A program made the position numbers and the translations under genes. DNA of 64,000 nt from Leptolinea sp. HRD-7 (GTDB taxonomy: Bacteria > Chloroflexota > Anaerolineae > Anaerolineales > Anaerolineaceae). The stretch spans positions 148,188 through 212,187 of the forward strand of contig AP024711.1 of assembly GCA_024363285.1 (NCBI GenBank), written 5' to 3'. Position 1 is the stretch's first letter; each line of letters starts with the position of its first letter. This document shows positions 44,409-51,969 of this stretch, piece by piece. The notes below the pieces were generated by a model, which ran no database searches, was not told the DNA's origin, and worked only from the letters and a program-made list of their open reading frames with translations.

Positions 44409-44612
44409 TTACGCGCCGATATTCAGTATCTTACCGGTTCCATCCGGCATGGGAGTTTGCCTGATCATCTCCACCAGCGCCTGTCCCATGGCTTCCTGCT
44501 GGTCGAGATTTTGCTTCATGATGGCCATGCTGATTTCAGACATCACCGCGCGGTTTTTGCTTTCGGTGGCAAAGGATGCGAGAGACGATTCAAGAGAAAC
44601 GGAATTGATCAT
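44409..44612 (-). CDS. YjfB-like putative motility protein
   Basis: 67-aa helical protein rich in Met, Gln, Ala and Ser ('MSEISMAIMKQNLDQQEAMGQALVEMIRQ', residues about 25-53), ending TPMPDGTGKILNIGA. This matches the small YjfB family described as putative motility proteins in Bacillus and other bacteria. Start at 44612 is chosen on family length; a longer frame to 44693 overlaps the divergent promoter. No ribosome site is obvious, so expression is uncertain. No flagellar genes are in the window. Confidence 0.5.
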   Translation of the reverse strand: MINSVSLESSLASFATESKNRAVMSEISMAIMKQNLDQQEAMGQALVEMIRQTPMPDGTGKILNIGA

Positions 44613-44693
44613 ATTGTCAGTATCGGTCTTTTTTTTCCGAACTTGAGTCGAAATAAATGAACACCTCTGAATATTTCGCATAGATATAGACAC

Positions 44694-44721
44694 TTGAAGA
44701 TGATTTTCCCTTCTCTATAAT
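44694..44721 (+). promoter_or_regulatory. Promoter of the exported-protein pair
   Basis: TTGAAG (44694-44699), 16-bp spacer, TATAAT (44716-44721). Confidence 0.6.
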
Positions 44722-44765
44722 AGTATATGACAATGATTATCCTGATCAGGCATGGGAGGTGGTTC

Positions 44766-45821
44766 ATGCATGGGATCATGTCGAAATTCTGCATCGCTTT
44801 ATTAATAGGTTTTTATCTGACCCTTGGGGGCACCGGTGAAGCCGCGATTCCTGTTAAAGCGGATAACGTTCAAACATCAAAAATTTTAGATTTGAGACTA
44901 AATCCGGTACGAAAGCGTATCTGCCAAAATCAAAAGATAATTCTGGGTTACAGCATTCTGTTTGATCGAGTAGCTTACTCGGACCAGAAGAATGATGAAG
45001 GATTGTCTCCACTCGAACCGTTAGTCCCCTTGGGAAATAAAAAGAGCGGCCCGGCTATTGATGTCACCCCTTCTCAGGGACTTGTGTCTTGGGATAAAGT
45101 TCTAGAAACAAAATTAGACCCCGTGGTGCGTTATTGGTATGCGGAAATTTCGTTCACTCCGAATGAAGAAGGGGAAGCCACTGTTACGGTTGAAGCCACC
45201 TACTATTTCATAACCGTACAGGATAAGTGGACGTTCATAGTTAAACCCTGTAAATTTGATGTTGAGATCAGCGCGGACGAATCCGGCGCCCGCCTGTCTT
45301 CCGGTCAGACGTTTAATGAGGCACAAAAGTTCTGGCAGATTGTGATCTACCTGAAAGGAAAAGTCACCGGGGTGGAGGTGGAAAAAAAGGATAATCCAGG
45401 CGGTTCAGGTGGAACAAAAAAAATATTTTCTAGTTTTAATACCCTTTGGAATAACGATCCATATACCGGCACCACAAATTCTTTTGGAGATGGTATATGG
45501 CTGGGCAATGCCCCGGATATGGTCTGTGGGACAAAGGGGGCTTTGACCTGTACGAATGAATTTGAAGTAAACCCTGAGTTGGTTGACGATACCCTGAAAC
45601 TTCAAATTGACATGCGTTCAGGCCAATGCAGTGGATTTACCGTCTGGTGTAAAGGTGACGATGGGGGAGGCGAGGTATCAATTCCACCCTTGCAAAGTCT
45701 GGCATTTTCCATGGATGCGAGTATTCCCGCTGATGGCGGTACCAGTCACTATATCCACATGCTGCCATATGGTGTGACGTTTGATATTCTGATCTCCGCC
45801 TTCCCGGAGGTAGAAGAATGA
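44766..45821 (+). CDS. Exported protein of unknown function
   Basis: 351 aa with a signal peptide (residues about 5-27, cleavage near GEA-AIP). The start at 44766 has GGGAGGTGG just upstream and gives a proper signal; the frame open from 44727 does not. The mature part is beta-rich: 'GYSILFDRVAYSDQKNDE', 'YAEISFTPNEEGEATVTVEATYYF' suggests an immunoglobulin-like domain, followed by a Gly-rich loop and a cysteine-containing C-terminal third. The stop overlaps the next lipoprotein start by 4 bp (ATGA). I do not recognise the family. Confidence 0.65.
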   Translation: MHGIMSKFCIALLIGFYLTLGGTGEAAIPVKADNVQTSKILDLRLNPVRKRICQNQKIILGYSILFDRVAYSDQKNDEGLSPLEPLVPLGNKKSGPAIDVTPSQGLVSWDKVLETKLDPVVRYWYAEISFTPNEEGEATVTVEATYYFITVQDKWTFIVKPCKFDVEISADESGARLSSGQTFNEAQKFWQIVIYLKGKVTGVEVEKKDNPGGSGGTKKIFSSFNTLWNNDPYTGTTNSFGDGIWLGNAPDMVCGTKGALTCTNEFEVNPELVDDTLKLQIDMRSGQCSGFTVWCKGDDGGGEVSIPPLQSLAFSMDASIPADGGTSHYIHMLPYGVTFDILISAFPEVEE

Positions 45822-47167
45822 AACGCCATTTGATCCTACTTCTGGCAGCCGGTATTTGTAGTATCGTATCAGCCTGCGCAGGCTCGGGAGGGATTGTTTC
45901 TCCTTCCGCGGTACCGGAAGAGCAAGTCATAGAACAGACTTCCATGCTGCTTCCAGACCCGGGCCGAGGGTTGGACGCTCTGGCAAGTTACCACATGCAT
46001 TTCGAGAAAATGTTTACGGGAGAGGCTGACGGAATACAGGTTCATTCAAGCCTTGAAATGGACGCGGATGAGATCAAGGCAGATCAGGTCAGGTTTGTGA
46101 CCATGAAAGAAGAGGATGAAACCGGTACATCCACCCGGTTATTACAAGGCCGTGTCACTAACGCTTATTACAGTAAAAGCAGAGAACCAAAAAGCCTTTG
46201 CAAAGTTACCTGGGATGATACCAACCAATTGACGCCGGTTTTTCGTCCGGTGGATATGCTGCCAAAAATTTTCACGGCAAAAAGGGTGGGGGCTGAAACT
46301 ATCAATTCCATTCCGGTAATCCACTATACCCTGGATACAAAATCGTTCGGAAAATTGGACGTGGAACAATTAACGGGCGGCCTGTGGCTGGCGGAACCCG
46401 GCGGCTATGTAGTAAAACTTCTAATGACCATCAACGGCACGGATAGAACATTTGGCAATGGCCGCAGCGGTTCGCAGACGATAAATTACGAATTGACCCG
46501 GATTAACTCGAACACGCAATTCATCCTACCGGAAGGCTGTCCAATGGTGTTGACCGGCATTCCGGTGATGCCGGACGCGGAAAAGGTTTCCAAATACCCC
46601 GATACCATGCGGTACCTGACTTCATCTAGCATGGAATCAATACTCGCTTTTTACAAAGAAAAACTGGAAGCTGATGGTTGGAAATCGGCCAACGCGCATC
46701 CATTTCAGGATGGTGGAAAAATCCAGATGTTCATACATTCAGAAAAACCTGAAAGCCTGTTGCTGGATATCACCAGGGCAGGAACGAAGCAGCAGGTCAA
46801 TATCGCGCGGTTACAACCGGCTGTCAGAAATGCGGAAAGTACTCTGCCATCAAAAGCTACACCTGCGCCTGCCGATACAATGGATCCCTCAAAGTCTGGA
46901 TTGCCGGCTGAAATTCCCCTCTATACCGGGGCAGAGAATTTCAAGGGAATAGCGGGAATTCGCATGACCTTCGATGTCAGAGATCCGATGGATACAGTGA
47001 AGACATTCTATAAAGACGCGATGAGAAAGGCTTCGTGGTCACAAATACCGGGAACAGAAAACGTCCCTGGAGCGCCGCTGATGTTCAAAAAAGGTGATTC
47101 AACTATCATCATACAGATAACGGAGGAGAACGGCGTCACCACAGTGGCCATAACCAAAGCAAAATGA
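45818..47167 (+). CDS. Exported lipoprotein with an LppX/LolA-like region
   Basis: 449 aa. The lipobox is VSAC near residues 17-20. Residues about 45-230 ('LASYHMHFEKMFTG', 'SLEMDADEIKADQVRF', 'YYSKSREPKSLC', 'VIHYTLDTKSFG') look like an LppX/LprG- or LolA-like open barrel. The rest has two copies of a 70-residue module with 'FYKEKLEADGW' (near 275) and 'FYKDAMRKASW' (near 405), separated by a Thr/Pro/Ala-rich linker. Co-translated with the preceding exported protein. The function is unknown; lipid or ligand binding is only suggested by the fold pattern. Confidence 0.65.
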   Translation: MKRHLILLLAAGICSIVSACAGSGGIVSPSAVPEEQVIEQTSMLLPDPGRGLDALASYHMHFEKMFTGEADGIQVHSSLEMDADEIKADQVRFVTMKEEDETGTSTRLLQGRVTNAYYSKSREPKSLCKVTWDDTNQLTPVFRPVDMLPKIFTAKRVGAETINSIPVIHYTLDTKSFGKLDVEQLTGGLWLAEPGGYVVKLLMTINGTDRTFGNGRSGSQTINYELTRINSNTQFILPEGCPMVLTGIPVMPDAEKVSKYPDTMRYLTSSSMESILAFYKEKLEADGWKSANAHPFQDGGKIQMFIHSEKPESLLLDITRAGTKQQVNIARLQPAVRNAESTLPSKATPAPADTMDPSKSGLPAEIPLYTGAENFKGIAGIRMTFDVRDPMDTVKTFYKDAMRKASWSQIPGTENVPGAPLMFKKGDSTIIIQITEENGVTTVAITKAK

Positions 47168-47190
47168 TATGGTGTCTGGTAGATTTTTAT

Positions 47191-47213
47191 ACGGCGACCC
47201 TCTGGGTCGCCGT
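47191..47213 (+). terminator. GGCGACCC palindrome e, terminator of the exported-protein pair
   Basis: Arms ACGGCGACCC/GGGTCGCCGT around TCT, 24 bp after the stop, followed by TATTGTTT. Confidence 0.75.
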
Positions 47214-47303
47214 TATTGTTTCGTTTATCGCCGTCGGTTTGATGGTTGTTCGTTAATATCTTATGTATACTGACTTCTTTTTTGAAAAAGGGAAAATTCC
47301 CTC

Positions 47304-47331
47304 TTGAAAAATAGAAAATATGTGCTATTAT
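47304..47331 (+). promoter_or_regulatory. Promoter of the AAA ATPase operon
   Basis: TTGAAA (47304-47309), 16-bp spacer, TATTAT (47326-47331) with TGC ahead of the -10 box. The leader to 47563 is about 220 nt; otherwise nothing was seen in 47214-47563. Confidence 0.6.
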
Positions 47332-47563
47332 ATACTTATCAGAACGAATTGTTCTGGCATGGGTGGAGTTAACTGTGAAAATTGATCATCAAATTTACCG
47401 GGCACCCGGTAAGGGAGGAGGACAAAAGGCCGTAAATTGTTGTATTATCAGGGGGAAATGAAAAAAATTACGCTAATTATTTGCTTTTTGAGGGAAAATA
47501 GTGTAACCTATTGAAATCGGTACCGATTTGACCTATAATACTTACCAGGAGGAGGAAATAACC

Positions 47564-48388
47564 ATGACCTTTGCCTTCAATGATGCAGAATGGCGTATGA
47601 CCCGCCTGGAAAGGTTGGGATTGAAGGAAGATCCCTTTAAACTCTCTGCAGATCCGCGATATTTATACCTCGGTTCCGAACATCTTACCGTCTACAAGCA
47701 ATTGCTGAGCATCATTTCACGCCGCCGCGGCCTGGGGCTGGTGATTGGTGATATGGGTATGGGCAAAAGCTCTTTGGCCCGGCGTATTTATGACGTACAC
47801 TCGTCTGAGCCGAATATGGATGTGTGCTACATCCATACCGCCGCATTTAAATCCGGCATGGATGCCGCGCGGCAGATATCCAACCAGTTGGGGGTTGACC
47901 CGCAGCGCTCATTTCAACGCCAGATGGAAAGCCTGGAACGTAAAATGGCGGATGCCTATACCGCCAAGCGTAATGTGGTCATTCTGCTGGATGACGCTCA
48001 ATTGATGGACCCCTCCGCGCTGGAGGTGATCCACCGGCTGTATAACTTCGATTACGACGCCAAGGTAGCTCAGGTGCTGGCCTTTGGTCAGAACGAGATT
48101 GACGGGTTGTTCAAGACGAATAAAGCCGTTAATGCCCGGGTTTACGCCCGATTGACTCTTTCGCCGCTGGCTCTGGGCAGCGCCCTTCAGATGGTTCTCT
48201 TCCGTCTGAATGTTGCCGGGCGCAACGCGCCGCTGATTCACGATAACGCGTTTGAATTGCTGTATGAAACCTCGCAGGGTGTCCCGCGGGAGATCATCCG
48301 GTTGTGCAACCTGGCCATTGATCTGTTGCTGCAAAGCAATGAAAGCATGATCACCCTGGCGATCGCAGAGGAGGCGGTAAAACAGTGA
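47564..48388 (+). CDS. ExeA/TniB-like AAA ATPase
   Basis: 274-aa ATPase. Start at 47564 follows AGGAGGAGG; an upstream frame from 47528 is not used. The N-terminus 'LGLKEDPFKLSADPRYLYLGSEH' is the typical ExeA-type lead-in. Walker A is GDMGMGKSS at about 62-70, Walker B 'VVILLDDAQLMD' at about 137-148, and the C-terminal lid has 'YETSQGVPREIIRLCNLAIDLLL'. Related ATPases serve in secretion (ExeA) and Tn7-like transposition (TniB/TnsC). There is no transposase or secretion gene here; the neighbours suggest a replication or DNA-handling role. Its stop overlaps the next start by 4 bp. Confidence 0.85.
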   Translation: MTFAFNDAEWRMTRLERLGLKEDPFKLSADPRYLYLGSEHLTVYKQLLSIISRRRGLGLVIGDMGMGKSSLARRIYDVHSSEPNMDVCYIHTAAFKSGMDAARQISNQLGVDPQRSFQRQMESLERKMADAYTAKRNVVILLDDAQLMDPSALEVIHRLYNFDYDAKVAQVLAFGQNEIDGLFKTNKAVNARVYARLTLSPLALGSALQMVLFRLNVAGRNAPLIHDNAFELLYETSQGVPREIIRLCNLAIDLLLQSNESMITLAIAEEAVKQ

Positions 48389-48711
48389 AAAAACCAAACC
48401 CGGCGGTTAATCCACCCGCGTGGCTGCAACTCTATGATGCCCGAAACAACCAGATACAGGAAAGCCGGCCGGTGGGGCGTCCACCCGCGCCGGTTCCCCG
48501 TTACAAGGTTGGTGTGACTATGTCACAGGGCGAAACAGCCGAGCTGAAGGTCTGGCAAGACCGTTTCAGCGCGCTGATGGGCCGTAAGATTTCCACGGGA
48601 GAGACCGTGGGCATTCTGGCGCGTATCTGTTCTACGCGCTTTTCTCGTATTTCCGATCAGGAATTCACCGACATGATGGATCTGGTCGAGCACCTGGTGG
48701 AGGGGCGGTAA
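48385..48711 (+). CDS. Small partner protein of the AAA ATPase, possible DNA-binding
   Basis: 108 aa, translationally coupled to the ATPase gene. Residues 1-38 are Pro/Arg-rich and disordered; residues 39-100 ('RYKVGVTMSQGETAELKVWQDRFS', 'STGETVGILARICSTRFSRI') show a strand then two helices, weakly like ribbon-helix-helix or other small DNA-binding folds. I do not recognise the family. Confidence 0.6.
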   Translation: MKKPNPAVNPPAWLQLYDARNNQIQESRPVGRPPAPVPRYKVGVTMSQGETAELKVWQDRFSALMGRKISTGETVGILARICSTRFSRISDQEFTDMMDLVEHLVEGR

Positions 48712-48714
48712 TTA

Positions 48715-48749
48715 TTTCTACCATAAACCCCGAGTATTTTTGGTAGAAA
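48715..48749. promoter_or_regulatory. Inverted repeat before the DnaA-domain-I protein gene
   Basis: Perfect 9-bp arms TTTCTACCA and TGGTAGAAA with a 17-base spacer lie in the 75-bp gap; an AGGAG box follows before the ATG at 48787. Operator or initiator-binding site. Confidence 0.5.
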
Positions 48750-48786
48750 AAACCACCCCTATTATTTCAGGAGAAAACTCCACCCC

Positions 48787-49674
48787 ATGGAACAACTGGT
48801 TCAACCCCGAGCATATGCTTTGCGAACGTCTTCACTGGATGATGCGTGGGAGATGATTCTCGGTCAACTTCAATCTGAGATGGATCGAACCAGTTTTGAG
48901 ACCTGGGTGCGTCCGCTGAAACCGGTCAGCTTTCGTGACGGCGTATTCACCGTAGGGGCGCGGAATACCTACGGGCGTGACTGGGTAGAAGCCCGCCTGC
49001 GCAGCCGGATGACCAACCTGCTCGAAGGCATGCTGCCGGGACCTGTGCGTTTGAAGTTCACCGTGGTGAATGAGTTCTTCCATGAAGAGGGTGGGGAACA
49101 AACACCCGCGCGGCGAGAAAAACCATCATTGCGCGTAGTCGAAAGCGATGCGGAAGATCGTAAGGGAAGTGAACCAGATCCACAGAAAGCCCGGCCGCCG
49201 GAAGAAGGCTCTCCGCGCAAGGTGCTACTGGCACGGGCGTATGGCAGCGAACGGGCAAGAGCCATTCAACCTGAACGCGGCCTTTTCCTCACCCTGTATT
49301 TCTTTGAACACTGGCTTCCGCTGCTCGGGCATTCATCGATGGCGGTCATTCTGGCCGCCCGCAGTATGTGTTTCTGGAACCCCAAAACCGGCGAACTGCG
49401 CAACCGGGTGGAAACCGATATGGCTGAAATTGCCGCTAAAGCCAGTGTTTCCGTGCGAACCGTCAAAGATGTGCTGGCGGGGGAACTGGTGAAAAAATAC
49501 TTTTTGCGGTACACTGTCCGCCGCATGATGACGCCCAATGGTGTGCGTACCGCGGGCATCACCCTGCTGGTACGTATGGATGAGCCTTTAACGCCGGAAG
49601 ATCAAGAGATATTGAGTCTGCCAGAAGCAGAACGCTGGTACCCGGCTGAATTTGAGGATGAAACAGAGGAGTAG
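48787..49674 (+). CDS. DnaA domain I fused to a replication-initiator-like C-terminal region
   Basis: 295 aa. Residues about 14-90 ('AWEMILGQLQSEMDRTSFETWVRPL', 'FTVGARNTYGRDWVEARLRSRM') match the N-terminal domain I of DnaA, which binds helicase and other partners. DnaA domains III (AAA) and IV (dnaA-box binding) are absent. After a polar linker (95-155), residues about 160-275 ('FFEHWLPLLGHSSMAVILAARSMCFW', 'EIAAKASVSVRTVKDVLAGELVKKYFLRYTVR') look like a winged-helix domain of plasmid-type initiators. Such an architecture suggests a protein that recruits the helicase to a different origin. Downstream of the AAA ATPase pair. The reading of the C-terminal domain is inference. Confidence 0.75.
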   Translation: MEQLVQPRAYALRTSSLDDAWEMILGQLQSEMDRTSFETWVRPLKPVSFRDGVFTVGARNTYGRDWVEARLRSRMTNLLEGMLPGPVRLKFTVVNEFFHEEGGEQTPARREKPSLRVVESDAEDRKGSEPDPQKARPPEEGSPRKVLLARAYGSERARAIQPERGLFLTLYFFEHWLPLLGHSSMAVILAARSMCFWNPKTGELRNRVETDMAEIAAKASVSVRTVKDVLAGELVKKYFLRYTVRRMMTPNGVRTAGITLLVRMDEPLTPEDQEILSLPEAERWYPAEFEDETEE

Positions 49675-49801
49675 GGGAGTGTGTGGTTCCAGGGTTTCAT
49701 TAATGTTGTCTGTTTTCAATCGTATCTGGATTAATGCGGAATTATCACCGGGTTTATCCCGATGTTAAATTCAATAACCCTTCAGAAAGGAGATAACCCC
49801 C

Positions 49802-49966
49802 ATGGCTGACGAGAAATACGAGTCTTATTGCTTGAAATGCAAGAGCAAACAACTCATCAAAGATGCCGAGAAAACCGTGCTCAAGAACGGTGCCAATGCC
49901 GTTAAAGGCAAATGCTCTGTGTGTGGCACCACTGTGATGAAAATCCTTCCCAAGGATAAGAAATAG
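49802..49966 (+). CDS. Small zinc-ribbon protein (DUF5679-like)
   Basis: 54-aa protein too short for most gene finders. AAGGAG precedes the ATG. Two CxxC pairs (YCLKCKSK near 9-15 and KCSVCGTT near 37-44) form a zinc ribbon; 'VLKNGANAVKGKC' between them is typical of DUF5679-like domains, also found at the ends of topoisomerase-related proteins. A strong terminator follows the stop by 8 bases. Confidence 0.8.
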   Translation: MADEKYESYCLKCKSKQLIKDAEKTVLKNGANAVKGKCSVCGTTVMKILPKDKK

Positions 49967-49974
49967 AAACACAA

Positions 49975-50007
49975 AAGGGCAGCCAGCGCATAGTGCCGGC
50001 TGCCCTT
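49975..50007 (+). terminator. Terminator of the zinc-ribbon gene
   Basis: Perfect 10-bp stem AAGGGCAGCC/GGCTGCCCTT followed by CCTCTTTT. Between this and 50262 I see nothing else. Confidence 0.8.
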
Positions 50008-50262
50008 CCTCTTTTATTTCTAAAAAAAACATTGCCACTGTGGTGACTTTAGAAGATACCGCCTTATAAACAAACACGCTGGCTTTGTAAACAGCTTAAG
50101 CAGTATGCGCGCGATTATTCCTGATGGTGTCTAACCATGCAAAGCTGGATTTGCCATGTTATGCATGTAAAGATACCGCTTGAACAAAACACGGCACACG
50201 CAGTTCACCGGGTGAAAAGCGTTCTTCTGCGTGGGATGTAAACGATAGCCCCGGTATTGAAA

Positions 50263-50284
50263 AGCCTGCCGTTGCGGGCAGGCT
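50263..50284 (-). terminator. Terminator of the envelope lipoprotein operon
   Basis: Perfect 8-bp stem AGCCTGCC/GGCAGGCT with a 6-base loop. On the minus strand a short T-run follows. Confidence 0.65.
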
Positions 50285-50309
50285 CTCTTGTGTTATAGCT
50301 TATCTGGCG

Positions 50310-51941
50310 CTATCCGGGTGAAGCCAGGCAAAAACCGGCGGATGCCGTACCGCCACTTTCAACATACACCCCCACCGAGTCGGCTCCGATGGCGTTGTAC
50401 CCCGGATGATTGAGGGTAACGGTATAGCTTCCCGGATCGAGCGGACCCAGATTGAACGAACCGTCGCCACTCACACCGGTCTTTGTGCTGCCAGCGGTGA
50501 CGCTGATGCCGCCGAACGTCCACGGGGAATCGCATTTTCCATCTCCGTTGCTGTCATACAAGACCGTTCCAAAAATGTATCCGGGCTTTATTTCAACCGG
50601 CGGCGGCGCGGGGGGTTCAGGCGGCGGCGGTGCTTCTGTTGTAATGATCACCGGCGGCCGCGGCTTTACCGGCTGCGGTTGAACCGGCTGTTGCGGCTGG
50701 CTGATAAATTTTGTGGGGGTTAAAGTAGGAACTTTCGGTGTGATCTTTACTGCGGTTGAACAGGAAACGATCTTGATCTCTGAGACATCCGAAAAACCCA
50801 CATCAATACCTGACGCATTGACAAGGATTGCCCGGAATTTGATACTTCCACCAAAATCAAGCTGGCCCGGCGCTGAACCGGTACTCAGGTGATACCAGTA
50901 CCCACCGCTTTCAGGTGTCATGGCGGCACGGTTCTCTGTCCCCACGGCAGAACCCACCCAGGTGCCATCCGGGTCAAACCAGACATAAGCCAGGTCTACC
51001 CGGTTGAATGTTGATGGATCCACATCGGTACCCGCTTCAAAATCAATGGTTGTGACTTCTCCCCGAGTGCATTTACCAATGTATACCGGGTTCGGCATAC
51101 CTCCGACCTTTATAGTATTCCCTCCCTGAGCGGCGCAGCTTTCTATGAAAATATACTTTTCCGCGCTGTTCCTGAACCACTCTTTGCGGTCATTCATTAA
51201 CGATACGGTATAGGCGATTTTGCCGTCACTTCGAGAGAAAAATCGCAGGTCATCGGCGTTAAACATGTACGTTCCGGTAAATCTCCCTCCACCCGAATCG
51301 CGCAGAGGGAAGACGATCTCTCTGGTTTCTTCTGTGTTATTGATCATTCTTCCATGAATATCCACTTCAATCACGTCCGTCATGTCACTCACATATGCTT
51401 CAAAGTTGATGGAAGCCGATGTTGCCGAACAATTGGCGCCAATTCTCAGGGTTTCTGGTGAAGCACCCACCTTCAGGTCTTCAACGATCGGAGAAGGGGA
51501 TATGACCAATTCTCTCGTCGACGGACACCCTGAGCTGTCTGACCCTTCGATGCATACTACGGCAATTTCAGAATAGGCTTCGGCTCCGCCGACGTTATAC
51601 GATACAGCCTGAATGCGATACCTCCCGGGGGTAGATGGATTCCAGTCCAGGCTGGCTTCAGCCAGTTCAACCGTTTGATCGGTTGTGGATTCTCCCAGAA
51701 GGATGTCATTCACCATGAAGCGAACCAGTCTGACCCCGCCTCCGGGTTGGCGGGCATGGGCAATCAATCGGAATCTTTCCAATGGGAGGGTATAGCCGTC
51801 AGGAGGCTGGTCAAGCCAGACACGCATACTGGTACTGGTACCTGCACCATCCGGACTGGAATTGCAGGAGACCAGAGCAAGACAAAACACCAGCATGCTG
51901 AAACCTGCCGCGATAACATTGACGTGAGGTTTTATTTTCAT
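50310..51941 (-). CDS. Large exported lipoprotein with Ig-like and SdrD-like domains
   Basis: 543 aa. The lipobox is LVSC near residues 22-25. After it come beta-rich domains: residues about 40-120 ('LDQPPDGYTLPLERFRLIAHAR') resemble an Ig-like/big-repeat fold, followed by two similar 110-residue domains with paired cysteines. A Pro-rich linker (about 425-455) leads to a C-terminal SdrD-B/carboxypeptidase-regulatory-like domain ('GTVLYDSNGDGKCDSPWTFGGISVTAG', 'GSFNLGPLDPGSYTVTLNHPGY'). GAGGAG lies before the ATG at 51941. It is 28 bp downstream of the LysM protein gene on the same strand, so the two probably form an operon. The binding target is unknown. Confidence 0.8.
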   Translation of the reverse strand: MKIKPHVNVIAAGFSMLVFCLALVSCNSSPDGAGTSTSMRVWLDQPPDGYTLPLERFRLIAHARQPGGGVRLVRFMVNDILLGESTTDQTVELAEASLDWNPSTPGRYRIQAVSYNVGGAEAYSEIAVVCIEGSDSSGCPSTRELVISPSPIVEDLKVGASPETLRIGANCSATSASINFEAYVSDMTDVIEVDIHGRMINNTEETREIVFPLRDSGGGRFTGTYMFNADDLRFFSRSDGKIAYTVSLMNDRKEWFRNSAEKYIFIESCAAQGGNTIKVGGMPNPVYIGKCTRGEVTTIDFEAGTDVDPSTFNRVDLAYVWFDPDGTWVGSAVGTENRAAMTPESGGYWYHLSTGSAPGQLDFGGSIKFRAILVNASGIDVGFSDVSEIKIVSCSTAVKITPKVPTLTPTKFISQPQQPVQPQPVKPRPPVIITTEAPPPPEPPAPPPVEIKPGYIFGTVLYDSNGDGKCDSPWTFGGISVTAGSTKTGVSGDGSFNLGPLDPGSYTVTLNHPGYNAIGADSVGVYVESGGTASAGFCLASPG

Positions 51942-51969
51942 ATTACATCTCCTCATCCATTCCAGAAGA

